Assembly (NCBI GenBank): GCA_002102555.1
Contig: MCFL01000030.1
Span: forward strand, 248,001-312,000
Length of the DNA stretch: 64,000 nt
Direction: 5' to 3'
Source of the DNA: Catenaria anguillulae PL171
Lineage: Eukaryota > Blastocladiomycota > Blastocladiomycetes > Blastocladiales > Catenariaceae
In this document: positions 39,217 to 51,183 of the stretch, piece after piece
Layout of the letters: each line of letters begins with the position of its first letter
How positions within the stretch are numbered: position 1 is the first letter of the stretch
Notes under the pieces: model-generated
Databases searched by the model: none
What the model was told of the DNA's origin: nothing
What the model saw: the letters and a program-made list of their open reading frames with translations, nothing else
Program-made: the position numbers and the translations under genes

Positions 39217-42200
39217 TCAAGCAGGCGTCCCGGTGGAGGAACTTAGTGAAAAGTCGCTATTCCGGTGCAGCCCAAGAACTGATCGAGACACATTGCTTCC
39301 GCCACCCGCAACAGCCGCTGCTGCTGCTGCTGCTGCACCTGAGCCGCCGGGTCCAGATAAGCTCGACCGTGACCCCGTTCTTGCTGGTAGTCCCGATCCT
39401 GCGCCAACGCCGGCGGCAACCGAGTAGACGGACGACGTCATGAGCGACATGTACGAGTCGCCTCCCAATGGTGGCGGTAATCCCGTCGGTGGTAGCTGTT
39501 GGTTGAGCACACCCGCGGATCCCGTAAAACTTGTCACACCACCCGTTCCTTGGCCAGGAGCGGCTGAACGTGGTTGACCGACACGCTGCACTTGTGTCCC
39601 ATCCACTACGACCAGCGTCGTCGTCGGCTCGGGGCAGACCTGCACTGCTCGAGGGTACGCCTGGCCAACCAGCGGTTCGACGCTGACCATGGGTGCTGAC
39701 GACGGTGCTTCGTCCGAGACTTGGCCGCCGGGTGCAGGTCGAACGCCCAATTGCACGAGCGGCACGGCAACTTGGCCGCTGACTAGAGGAATCAACGAAA
39801 CGGGATATGTGATTTCAGCCTCGGGGGCCAGGGAAAACACGCGCCGGCGGCCGCCAACCACAAGCCAGGTATCCTCGGCCGACACGATCTCGTACACGAA
39901 TTCGAGCATAGTATCGTGTGATTTGCTTGTAGCGCGTCGACGGGTAGGCAGTCGCTTGATGACGACTTGACAAAGCAACGGTGTACCCACGGTGACCAAG
40001 GGCTTTCGTCGCGAATCCGACGGTGAAATGAGTGGCGAGAGACCGTACTGAAGCCGAGCGACGGGCAACTCGAGCGCAATCGGAATGCGAGTCATTCGAT
40101 GATTCAGCGTCTGCGGCTCCTGCTGAACTTGTGACAGTTTAACGGATTTGATTTTTGCGTAAAAGTCGGTCGCCGCCGCTTGAAGCGAGTCAAGCACCGG
40201 CGGAGGAAGAATGCCAAGGGAGAGCGGCCCGGGGTCTGGCACGGCCATGGTGCCAGTCAGAGTCAGCTTGGTCGAGTCGAGCGCGGCAATGTGAGACGCC
40301 CACGCTTGCTTGAGCAACGGGTAGTAGAGGAGCAAGTTGCTTTCAGCGAGAATGCGGCGCAAGGTTGAGAACATAAAGTGGCGGACATCTTCGAAAGCAG
40401 ACCAAATGTCAAAGGGTCAGCCCCATTCAGAGGAAAGAACAAAACTTGTCACAAACCTACCCTCGTCAAAAAAGTGGTGTCGGATGCAAATGGATCCTCG
40501 TAGAACGTCAACCGAGGCCATGCCTTGAATCAGATACGCCAAGGAAGCTGTTCGTCCCGCGGGCAATAGCTATGTAACAAAGACCGCAATATGAGTGGTG
40601 AAATGTCAGAATGAAATCAACAACCTGAGAACGCATCGTACCACCGTCTCGGGATTCAGTGGAATCACCTCCCCACCTGCGACGGTCGAATCCACTTGCA
40701 CCTCGCACGCATCGACCGACAAGACACCTGTCGCATTCGCATTTGTCAAAGTCAACACCAAGTACTCGTGCGACCCGCCCATGACCTGAACTTCGGCGTC
40801 AACGAGCGGCACCGACACATTGACCACCGATTCGACCAGCGAAACAGTCAACGGAACCCCGCTCGTTTCCGCATCTGCTGGAGAGTGCGGCAATGTTGCC
40901 TCAAACACGGCCTTGATTGCCACCTGCATCCACGGCTCTGGCAATGTCAACCGAATCACGGCCGCACCGTCTGCCTTGATTCCTGGCACAAGGAACCTTC
41001 CTGGATGCTCCACGACCATCCCGCCCGCATCGGCATCCGCCCCTGTACTCACGCGATGCAGCATGACCACGGCCTCGCCCGACACTGGATCCACGAGTTC
41101 AACGCGTTCAGGAACCAGCGCCTTTGGCTGCGGATGCAGCGACCACAGTGTCAAGATCCCATTTGGCAACACCTCGGCGGCCGCATCTGCCACAATTCTG
41201 ACCATGACGTCCCTGTTGCCATCCGCAAGCACAAGCGGCAATCCGACGTCGAGCGACACGGGCGCCGGCGGTTCCAAAATCCGCAGTGTATGTTTGCGGT
41301 TCTCCTTGAGCAGATTGGTCACAAACACGAGCTTTCCGACCTCAATCTTAACCTTTTCCGCCACGTAATCGCCCGCGGTCCCTGGAGCGTCCCAATGCAT
41401 GCCCTCAAGCCGCGTGCCCTGCGGGCCGGGCACCAGGTCGACATTGCGCGTGGAAAACACGAGATCGTTGGTTTCGCCGCCAACCAAGGTAAGCGAGACG
41501 CGATCGATGGCTAGCGGTGACGCAAGATGCGAGACGATGACCATGGCGTCTGGATCGAGCGAAATCCTTGGTGGGGACGCCGAATCGACCACGGTGAACA
41601 AATTGGGCGGCAACCGCACTTGAAACAGCGGGGCAAACTCGACAACGACGGGATCTTCCAACTCGCGCGCCACACCCGTCAATTGAGTCCAATCAATCAT
41701 ATCTTCACCAACGGCTGCCGTTGCCGGCGGACCCCCGCGGCCACTGCCACCGCCACTGTGCACAATATTGGACGCGACAAGGCGCAAGCACGTCATGAGA
41801 TACTCTTGCCTGGCACCCACAGCACGGTAACACTGCGCCTGGCGCTGCAACAGACACCGGTCCACGGCCAGCCACCCGGCCTCGGCATAGCTCGTGACCA
41901 CCTTGGCGTACAAGTCGCCAGCAAGCGCCCAGTCGCCTTGGGCATACGCCAGGTTTGCGCGATCCGTTTGCAGCATCATGGCAAACCGCGGACGGTGTGC
42001 GAGTTGCGAGCACAGGTCCCCCTGGTCCAGGTACCAAGTGTAGACTTGTGCAAATGCGTTGAGCGACGAGAGCGATGACACAAGTGTTGGTGTGGAGAGC
42101 TTAAGAGCGAGCCTAGTTGATTGGTTGGCAGCAGTTGCGGACGGCGACGGCGGGGACGAGTGCGATGTCCCGAGACTTGGCTTCAACCCATGCACTTTGG

Positions 42201-43860
42201 CGCCGACGCGATCCAGGGCACTTTTCCCAACCAGGGCCACGTCCAACTTTGCACCCTGGACCCTCGCCATCTGCTCGCTATCCAGCTTGAGCAGCGGGAT
42301 CATGGCGTCCATGGCCGCCAACGTGGCCTCGACCACCGACAAGATCAGCGATTCCGCAAACCACTCTTGGACATGATTCTCGTGCACCACGGGCACAAAT
42401 GCGCGCAACCATCGGAGCACCCTGGAGGCCAGGTCGACGGGACGGCGCTGGCGCACGAGCTGTGCAAATTGGCGCGCAGCAAGGTACACGCGGAAGTCAA
42501 AGATGGAGATGGAATTGCTAATGAGAAGCGACCGATAGTCCTTTTTCGGTGGCACGCCGAGAAGCATCATGGGCCCCACGTGATCCTCACCACCCTCGTT
42601 GTTGTGATCGCCATCAGCCGCATCTGTGCTGGGCGATGCAGATATGAACTCGCTAAACCCAACCACCTGACGATGCACCGTTTGCTCCCAAGCGGCCTCG
42701 AGCTCGTCCAGCTGAACCAATGCGTCGTCGACCAAATTGGTGGCTGCAAAGCAATTCGCAAGACCTTCTTTGAGCAAAAAGAACTGGCAATAGTTCCATC
42801 CGGGGATCATGCGCTGTGCATCGAGCCGTTGAATGTCGTCGTCGTATCGAGCAACTTGAGTTTCGAACGAGGTGAGCAAGCCATCCTTGATGCGCGTGAA
42901 AAAATCGGACCAGCCCTCGTGTGATTTGGTAAAGTCACCTGCGTGGAGGCGCAGCGAGATGATTCGATCGAGGCGACGCGGAGGGAGTGGAGCGGCGTTG
43001 CCTGATGATGCAGCCGACGACGATGAAGACGGATTTGCGTTTGCCCCGTTGGATTGGGTACTGCTGGAGGGGACAGAGAGTGGCGCGGTTCCACCGAAAT
43101 CCGACTTGATCTTGTCGAGGACGCTTGTCTTCATACTGAGAAACTTTTGCGTTTGGCTGGCCAACTTTGCCATCCCCTGGCTCGCTGCTCCACCTGCTCC
43201 ACCGCTCCCGCCGCTGCCACCCGTTCCGGCGCCGTCGCCTGCTGCGCCTGGGTGCGCATCCGTGTTGATGACCACAATACACCAGTCCTGATCCGCGGTG
43301 CGCTTGGCATTGGTGCCAGTGAAGTTGGTAACCCAATCTTTGATTTCGTTGCGAATGACTTGGCGGTAAGTTTCGAGGTCGTCGCAGTGCACAAAGTACA
43401 TGTGCAGCGCAGGGGTGAGAGACGGGAAGAGCGAGGTTTTGGGTAAGTGGGATGGGTCAAAGGGTTTGATGGCCACATCGAGTTGCGAAATGGTGCGCGT
43501 GCCGCGGAGCGACTTCCAGGTGAGTGTGCGAAGCGGAAGGCGTGGGAGCAGGTGGGATTCAATGTGCGGCCAGAGCCGAAAGTCATCGCGGTCTAAACAA
43601 GTGTGGCAGGCAGGAGATGAGTGCGTCCGAATCTTGGCGAATGCAGAAAGGGAGACGAAAAAGAAAGAAAAACAAACAGGTGAGCAATGCCCGCGGCTCT
43701 TCAACACGTGCCAGCGACTGCTGCTGGCCAGAGAGCGAGGGCGGCGGCGGCGACGCAGGTGGAGACGGTGCTTTGGACCCGGCGGAAGTGGGAAGATCGG
43801 GAGATGCAAGATCCGAGGCGCAGCGCTAGCTGCGGGCGAAGTCGGCGCCTGTGACGCCAT
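39217..43860 (-). CDS. TRS130: TRAPP II complex subunit, TRAPPC10/Trs130 homologue
   Basis: Subunit of the TRAPPII tether, the exchange factor for Rab11/Ypt31 at the trans-Golgi. Main exon runs from about 43590 to 40642, with a short N-terminal exon from 43860 joined by an intron near 43600-43720; then introns 40570-40641 and 40389-40460 (both 72 bases) and a last exon to 39217. Family features in order: LHMYFVHCDDLETYRQVI, EIKDWVTNFTG, RMIPGWNYCQFFLLKEGLAN, DDALVQLDELEAAWEQ, the helical repeats (YAKVVTSYAEAGWLAVDRC), and near the C terminus EFVYEIVSAEDTWLVVGGRR, then VSLIPLVSGQVAVPLVQLGV. Animal TRAPPC10 has the same NWAVCGK/LMPLFAGYLPLP-type ending. A poly-Ala tract lies close to the stop. 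About 1450 residues, a little longer than human. Confidence 0.85.
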
Positions 43861-44446
43861 GGCAGCGTGACCAGGCAGATGTTCGTTTGTTGGAGTGAGC
43901 GCAGGCGTGGGCAGAAAGGCGTGTTCTGGGATCAGCGAGCCGTGCCGCTTGTCTCCAAAGCGAGGGACAGTGTCGGAGTTTCCTGAATCAGAACGAGAAA
44001 GAGCCAGGGTGTTGGCAATGACACTGGGCGTCGGTTCGCACGGTCGTCTGCGCCGAGTAGATCAGGTGAGTGCTCCGTTGCTGCGTGCGAGTGCGAGTGC
44101 GAGTGCGAATGGGGGCGCTCGCGCTTCAAGCGCCGGGCAATAGTGGAAGAGAATGAGGCCCAAATGGTGACGTGACTGGAATCTAAGCGAAGGGGTCACG
44201 GGTGCGCGCGCAATGGCGGGTCGGTGATCGGACTTTGAAAGTCAAGAGGTGCCAATGAAGGAACACGACACAGGTGGCTCAGAGAGATACTTAGGGATCT
44301 TGAGGTAAGCAGTGTCAAAAAACTGCAGTGCGCCGAGTCTTGTGTGCTTCTGGCTGCTGCATACATGGTCCCTTGCAAGGAATCGTAGGAATGTGTGGAA
44401 CGTTGTGCTGGGCTTCTGCCAGTGGGTTGCTGAACGAATCTGGCCT

Positions 44447-44484
44447 TGTCTGTCTGTCCGTCTGTCCGTCTGTCCGTCTGTCCG
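44447..44484. repeat. (GTCTGTCC)n-type tandem repeat
   Basis: Short run of TCTG/TCCG units, about 38 bases. Confidence 0.85.
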
Positions 44485-44517
44485 GTCATTTGACCTTGTC
44501 GTGTGACCCTGCACTCG

Positions 44518-44850
44518 TGAACACGACACGAAACAGCAGCGTCTGGGACAACTCATGCTTCAAAACAGCGAGGCGAAAACGGAAGGCGGCAGTGAAATGT
44601 GCCGAGTCACGGTCAATTTTCATTCTTAAGTGACCTCAATATTTTCTTGATTGTCCATAATGCAAGGTCTGTCCAAGAGTTTTGGACTGGCCGACTGAAC
44701 AAAACACGAAACACGACTGCTTTCAACGATGCTCGTGGTTCTAGTGCTCCAGAGCAGTGAGGCGAAAACGGAGAGCATGGGGTGGTAGAGCCAAGCCATG
44801 GTCACTTTTTGTTCTTAAGTGACTGGAATATGTTCTTCATTCCCCGTAAT
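44518..44850. repeat. two diverged tandem units of about 185 bases
   Basis: 44518-44662 and 44700-44850 align: ACACGAAACA, then GAGGCGAAAACGGA, then TTCTTAAGTGAC, a T-rich block with TTCTT and a final CGTAAT/CATAAT. A few substitutions and small indels separate them. Confidence 0.6.
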
Positions 44851-45034
44851 TCTAGGCGTCTCTCAGCCGTGCATCTCGCTCAAGTGCCAAACAATCGCAG
44901 CTCAGACATGAACGTGTGGGGGATGCTTCACATGACGCGTGTCCCTCCACTGGCTGGCTCGACGGCCAACGAAGACCACCATTCTGGAACGGTGGTTGCG
45001 GCATCGTATGAAATTTATGCTTGGTTGGTCGCCG

Positions 45035-45935
45035 TACAGTTGGATCCAGCTGCAGCCGCTGCGCAACGAGGGCCGGAGGCGGAGCAGCAATGCATGAAGG
45101 CTAAAGCCACGGTGTCGAAGCTCGGAGATGATAACCCTGGCATCATCATGAGCTGCGAGCAAAGCGAAGGCGACGGTTATGTGAGCCAATAATTGCGGCT
45201 AACTGAGTCAAACATGAGAGTGGGAGGATGCTTCACTTGCCAGGAGCTTGTGCCATGCTGATTCCCTATTCCCCGACAGATGGATCCAGCGGCAGCTGCT
45301 GGGCAGTGGGGCGGCAAGGGAATACGGCCATGGCTGGAGTCGGTTTATTCCCAATACAATCGGGAACTTAATTGCCATCGTTGCTTTTGGTCGCTGTACC
45401 AGTCCGATCGAGCGGCAAGGCGTGAAGGCCACAGTCAAGGCGGAGGATAGAACCCTCGCATCATCGCTCACGAGTTACGAGCCAAGCTAAGGCGAGGGCT
45501 GTACACTAACTGTCTCGCCTCAAACTGAGTCAAACATGAGCTACAGCCGCGGAGCAGCGAGGGCCGGCGCAGTCGGCCTGAGCAGCGGAGCGGCAACATT
45601 CACATCGGGGACCAAGCGAGGCGGAGGATATGCGAGCCAGCAATCATCTCGCAACTGACTCAAACATGAGCTCCCGTGAATGCTCCATGACGCGTTTGTG
45701 CCACACTGCTTCCCTCTTCCAAAAGACAGACAGATTCAGCAGCCGCGGAGCAGTGAGGGCCGGCGCAGCCGGCCCGAACAGCGGAGCGACAAGGCATCAA
45801 GGCCGAGCCTGGGCTCCGTTTATTCACAATACTATTGCCATTATTGTTTTTGGTCGCTGTCAGTTGGATCCAGCCGCAGCCGCGCAACTGCGAGGGCCAG
45901 CGCAGCCGGCTCGAGCAGCAGAGCGGCAACATTAA
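45035..45935. repeat. mosaic of diverged short repeats
   Basis: Five copies of a GC-rich block of about 60 bases (core GATCCAGCNGCAGC, then GCGAGGGCCGGCGCAG and GAGCAGCGGAGCGGCAA) begin at about 45035, 45279, 45539, 45725 and 45860. A second block (GTTTATTCNCAATAC ... TTTTGGTCGCTGT) occurs at 45342 and 45818. ACTGAGTCAAACATGAG recurs around 45200, 45525 and 45654. Nothing here reads as a protein. Confidence 0.6.
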
Positions 45936-46191
45936 CGGCTGGGACCAATCGCAGAAGCCCAGCATGAGCGTGAAACATCGTTTCCCGTCGAAGTCCCAGT
46001 CAATGTAATTATTGATGAACATGGGGCGACGATCGGCGAATGTGGCGTTCCTTCCACCGTGCTTCCATAAACCTTCTTCCGCCACCTTCGATGACCGACG
46101 ATCATTCCGCGACGTGCCACAAGAAGTATGAGAAACATATTCAACCATGACAATACCATAAACTTACCGATCGCAGCGCACTCCAGACTTG

Positions 46192-49048
46192 ATGCATTCC
46201 TTCAACTCGGCCGCCTTCTCGTTTCCAAAGCTCAAACTCAGCACCCTCAAGCGGTTCCTCACTACCCAAGAGCAAGACGCCCAAGCCCAACACCACGCCC
46301 AAGACCAGAGCCAAGTCATGTCATCGCCATCCTCGCAAGACATTGCAAAGCACGTGCAGCTGCATCTCGCTGCTCTCAACAAGCAGGCAGACAACCTCGT
46401 CCCGGCGCCCTCCACCACCATTCCAACGCGCCTCTCCCATGCCCAGCGACTGCTCGACCGCCTCGCCACCACCCAATCCAACGACACCACCTACATTGTC
46501 CTCATGGCCTTCCTCACCATTGTCCTCAAGCAGCTGCCCTCGGCTAAGCTCAACACGGTCCAGTCAATGGCCTACCACAAGCTGCGTGAGCGCGCCATCA
46601 AGGCACTCGACGAGACCGAGGCCCTCAAGCTCACCATTACCGAGGAGGTGACCAAGCAGCTCATGACACAGAGCGCCACACCGCCTACTGCATCGGCTTC
46701 TTCGCTGCCTTCATCCGCGTCAGTTGCTTCCGCTCGCATTTCAGATCCTCCTGGCCACCCGCTTCCTCAACAGTCGCAACCATTGCGTACCAATGGCTCG
46801 GTCACATCCAATGGCTCGGTCACATCTAATGGCACGGTCACAAACGGAGGCACCAGTTACCGCGCTCCACCCACGCGCTCTACAAGCTACTCGGCCATGG
46901 ACGCTGCCACGGATGACACGGTCAAGGCCCTCGATGCCGCCATGCAACTGAGCTTCGCGACCTCGGACCCGACATCACCAACAACCTTGCGCACTCCAAC
47001 CGCCGGCTCATCCATTATTCGCCGCCCAATCCATTCAAGCAACACTGCATCTTCCACAAACCAAGAAAATCAAGCCATCTCCTACTTTCGCTCAACACAA
47101 GAAAAACTCGCCGCCACCCGCTCAGCGCCCGATCCAGCCATTGCGCGACTGCGTCCATTACAGTCCATGTCGGTGGACCCGTCCAAGCGATCCAAGCGCG
47201 TCATGTCCATCCTGGATGCCACGTATTGGGACCCAGACGAGATGCAATCGACATACGAGCGCCAAGAGTCGCGCACGGACGTGTATGGGAACGCCTTGGG
47301 CAGCTCACGTGGCAGTGGGCATCGACAACAGCTTCCAACGGCACCACCACCCATCAATACCTCGTTCCCAACACTCACGCAACCTGTACCCGTGACCCGA
47401 CCCATTGGCGCATCTCAGGGCCCGCCTCGGTCCTCGTCGCTCAACTCGACCACGTCGTCGCCAGTTGCCACGGTCCCGCCCACGCTTCCTCCTCGGATAC
47501 ACAAACCTCAGCCCGCCATTCCCACCGCCTCTTCTGCAATTCTCGGCTCAACACTTGCCCGCGGCCGCCCACGGCTTGCTACACCCACTTCGGCATCACC
47601 ACTCATGACCAGCGGCGGCGCGGGCAGCATGCTGTTATCACCTCGGATTGCAGCAGCTGCAAATGCACGCGCATCCATCCTGAGCACAACCCAGTTTGAT
47701 TACCGGTTCCACGACTCGGAGGCTGCCATGTCGGAGGTGGTCGGTGCGGGCGTCGCGGGGCTCAAGAATATGGGCAATTCGTGCTACCAGAACTCGGTGT
47801 TGCAGTGCTTGTTTGGGGCGGTTCCGTTGATTCGGTATTTTTCGTGTATGTTGTTCTCCTCCCTCATCGATCTTGATTTCGCGTTGAGCACTCACGATGG
47901 ATTGGCTTTTTTTCCAGCTGGGGACTTCAAGTCGCACATCAACCCGTCCAACCCACTGGGTTCAAAGGGCGCTGTTGCCAAAGCCTACTTTTCGCTCGTC
48001 CACGACTGGAAACGCAACGCAGGCGCGTCGGTCGCGCCCGTTGCCTTTCGTGTACGCCCACCTTTCATATTCTCCCTCACATCACCCTCGCCCTTGACAC
48101 GTTCTACCATACTCAACAACTCGACCACAACACCCAACCAGGACATGCTCGCCGACCACGCGCCGCACTTTGCGACCCGCGACCAACAAGATTCGCAAGA
48201 ATTCCTGACGTACCTGCTCGACGCCTTGCACGAAGACCTCAAGCACCCTCCGCCCGCAGGCTCGCCGCTGCCCCCGGACGACAATGACGACCTGCTAAGC
48301 ATTGGCGATGTGGCGACGGCCGCGTCCATTGCTTGGCAACGATACCTTGTGCGCAACGCGTCGTTTGTGTCACAGTGGTTCATGGGCCAATTGCGGTCGT
48401 CTATCGAGTGCTTGACGTGCCATGCCCAGTCGGTCACGTATGCGCCGTTTACAAGCTTGAGTGTGCCCGTGGTGGGAGATCAGGTCACAGATGGGTTGGG
48501 CGAGTTGTTGAGGCCAGAGATTTTGGATGGCGAGGATGCATGGAAGTGTCCGAGGTGTAAGGTGGCCAGGAAGGCAGAGAAGCGGCTGGTGGTGGCCAGG
48601 GTTCCACCAGTCTTGATTCTGCACATCAAGCGGTTCGAGTACGTGGGGCCGTTTAGGAACAAGATTGATAAGCTAGTCAGGTTTCCGTTACGCGGGTTGG
48701 ATTTGCGCGGGGTGGTGCCCAGTGGTGGGCAAGGTGCCGGGCAGGCGGCCGTGTTTGATTTGTTTGCCGTGAGCAACCATTATGGCGGGTTGGATGGCGG
48801 CCATTGTACGCTTTTTCCTCTTCCTCTTCCTCGGCTTCTGGTTTTTGTTTTCAAAATGTTTACTTGTGTGCTCACACTCTGCGCCTTCAGATACGGCCAT
48901 TGTCAAGCACGGCGGTGGATGGCACTACTTTGACGACTCGCGCGTGTCGAAATGTGGCGAGGACAAGGTCGTGACTAATGCCGCGTACACACTGTTTTAT
49001 CGGCAGCGCGAGGGTGGAGAGGCTGCAGCCATGGGAAACAAGCTGTGA
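46192..49048 (+). CDS. ubiquitin carboxyl-terminal hydrolase, Doa4/USP8-like
   Basis: Cysteine protease that removes ubiquitin. The N-terminal 150 residues are helical (IAKHVQLHLAALNKQADNL, LMAFLTIVLKQLPSAKL) and could form a USP8-type helical domain; a long Ser/Thr/Pro-rich linker follows, with no rhodanese domain seen. The USP domain starts GLKNMGNSCYQNSVLQCLFG (catalytic Cys), continues NPLGSKGAVAKAYFSLVHDW as in Doa4, then RDQQDSQEFLTYLLDALHED, a zinc-like pair CPRCKV with CLTCHA, LILHIKRFEY, and GGHYTAIV (catalytic His) formed across the last intron, ending GWHYFDDSRV. Introns: 47846-47917, 48052-48141, 48806-48890. The start is uncertain (46192 or 46318). Doa4 recycles ubiquitin at endosomes; that role is inferred from similarity. 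Confidence 0.85.
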
Positions 49049-51183
49049 TTCGGGATCTTGATTGGCCTTTTTTTTTCAACTTCATATTGCAGATGCTTTT
49101 CGTTGTACACATGTACACGTTTTTCTCAGCCGACTCTGACCTTGTCGGGCGCTTGGAAAAGTGCATCACGTTGAGACTTTATCCAGAATTGAACTTGACA
49201 ACACTATAATGATTCCCATCCAGTGCCGCGGCGGGCATCACGGGTACCGACCCAACTCCCCTCCGCCGTGATGCCATGAAACTCACGCTCGCCAATCTCT
49301 TGACTCCTGGCACCCGGTCCGAAAATTGGCATCGACATCTCGGATTGGCACCTCGCTAACCTCCGCCGCTCACGCTTGCCTGGCCTCTCACTCATCGCCA
49401 TTGGAGACGGCGAAACTCACATCATCTTTTCCGATTTCCACCCGCCCCGTGACCACGACGTTTCGGCGTTTGCTCGCCGCGACTCGGAAAGGCCAGGAAA
49501 CTACCTTGCGTTCCGCATCCGCGACCTTGGCGATCACCCTGCTGTGATCCTCCTGACACACTTGCGTCATGAAAGCCGTTTACGTAGCTGGGTGCTGCTG
49601 GGAATTGCGGTAACGGCTCAAGGCTCAAGTCGTTACATCCTTGACCCGCATGGTCAAGTTTGGCCCAGATGGCTTCGGCGCTCGTGGTCATTTGTCCGAT
49701 GAGGAGACGGCAGTTCTCAAAAGGCTGTGGGTTGTGCTGTGCCTGGCGCAAGGGCGCCATGGGATCAATGTGTATATGACGATCCATTCCGTATGCGGAG
49801 GGTTTATCTCGCTGCCTGCTACGAGGAGAATCGGTGTGGCTCCATGTGCATGTTTGCCCAATGTGTTGTGTTTTGGCGCATGCAAGCATTTGTCGATTTG
49901 ATTGAGTCAGGTGCAGGAGAAATGATTTGGGTGCGCTCCTGGGGCCACTATAGTGACTCCCAGTACCGTGCAGAGTTGTGTGGCCAGTTGGGCGAGCAGA
50001 TTCGGTTGCATTTGACAAACGTGGTTGAGTTGTGATGAGGCGTGTCAGGTAGCGACTTGACCTTGATAAGAAGTTGTGTACAAATGTATACTTAGTATTT
50101 AGGACGTGATGTGCTTATGATATGTGTGTGAATCGGCATCGGGATGGGAGTGAGTGGCGGTGAGAGTGAGTTGGTTAGGGTGAGTGAGAGTGCCGGAACA
50201 TCCAACAAACGAGACTACTGATGACCATCCTGAGCCAGCACAGTCGAAAGGTGAAAGCCCAAACATAAAGTCGACGTCAGTGTCAACATGACGAACACGC
50301 CCAACCTGGATGCCACTGAGCATTTGGCCAGTAATGGCGTCTTCCTGATCTCAATAAATGCCATGATTTGGTTCGGGAGCAGGCAACGATATTCGAGCAT
50401 TTGCTTGGGGCATTGTCGCGGGCGGAAGCAAAGAAGAGAAAGCATGTGCATTCACCGGTCCCGAAACGACAGGAGAAGCCAGGGAATCGTTGGCGCGACC
50501 ACGAGCCCATCCACTAAAGAGATCCTCTTGTAGCCGCGGATCCAATTGGTACATGGGGCCTGTCAGCAGCGCCACGCTAGGCTGTTATTGTTGCGCGATG
50601 CTGTGCTGATGGTCGTCTTTGACACGAGCAGGCAGCCGAAGGCGCGTGGGGCGCAAGGCGGAAGCACGCTGGCGCTGGTCGACAACCTTTCGGTCGGCAA
50701 TGGGCGAGCGAGACATCTTTGGAATGACCTCGGCCATAGTGCGCTTGAGCTGCGATGGTCGGATGGAGGGATCAGTTGGGCGACGCTTGTGTGCCTTGAG
50801 GTGAAGTGAGGTGAAGTCGAGCGTTGATATAGCTTGCCAACATCCAGCTGGCAAAAGAAGAAAAAACAATTGAGCTGGTTTTCAAACTCAAAATGCGAAT
50901 AATCATGGACGGAACAGTGGACGAACAGCTCAAACCACGTTCCCCCATTTCCTTCAGACGGGATACACATTCCTATCGCCAGTACAATGCGGATGAAAAT
51001 GAAATGCAACCGCTGCACTATCTTTTGGCCGAGAGGAGTTGCTGTAGGTTGATTAGGATGTGGCGTGAAAGGCGACGGGTCGACTTTTGGGTCACGCCCA
51101 AAAACCTCGACAGCGAGCGAGGTTGCGTCTTGAGCAGGTGCAATGAACTTGATGAAATCATCGATTATGTTGTGGAACGAATT
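49049..51183. other. intergenic with one possible unrecognised gene
   Basis: Plus-strand frames at 49376-49702 (GLSLIAIGDGETHIIFSDFH...) and 49727-50035 (MRRVYLAACYEENRC..., AFVDLIESGAGEMIWVRSWG) look protein-like, but they do not join in one frame and match no family I know. 50.1-51.18 kb shows nothing convincing. Confidence 0.3.

Larger units (their letters stand above)
43861..46191. other. repeat-rich intergenic region
   Basis: 2.3 kb between TRAPPC10 and the deubiquitinase. No supported gene; much of it is made of the diverged repeats listed separately. Confidence 0.5.

Noticed and set aside
42121-42924. 267-residue plus-strand frame
   Set aside because: Shadow of the TRAPPC10 main exon, with no recognisable motif.
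44438-44490. TCTG/TCCG repeats as a CRISPR-like array
   Set aside because: Contiguous 8-base tandem units with no spacers, in a eukaryotic genome.
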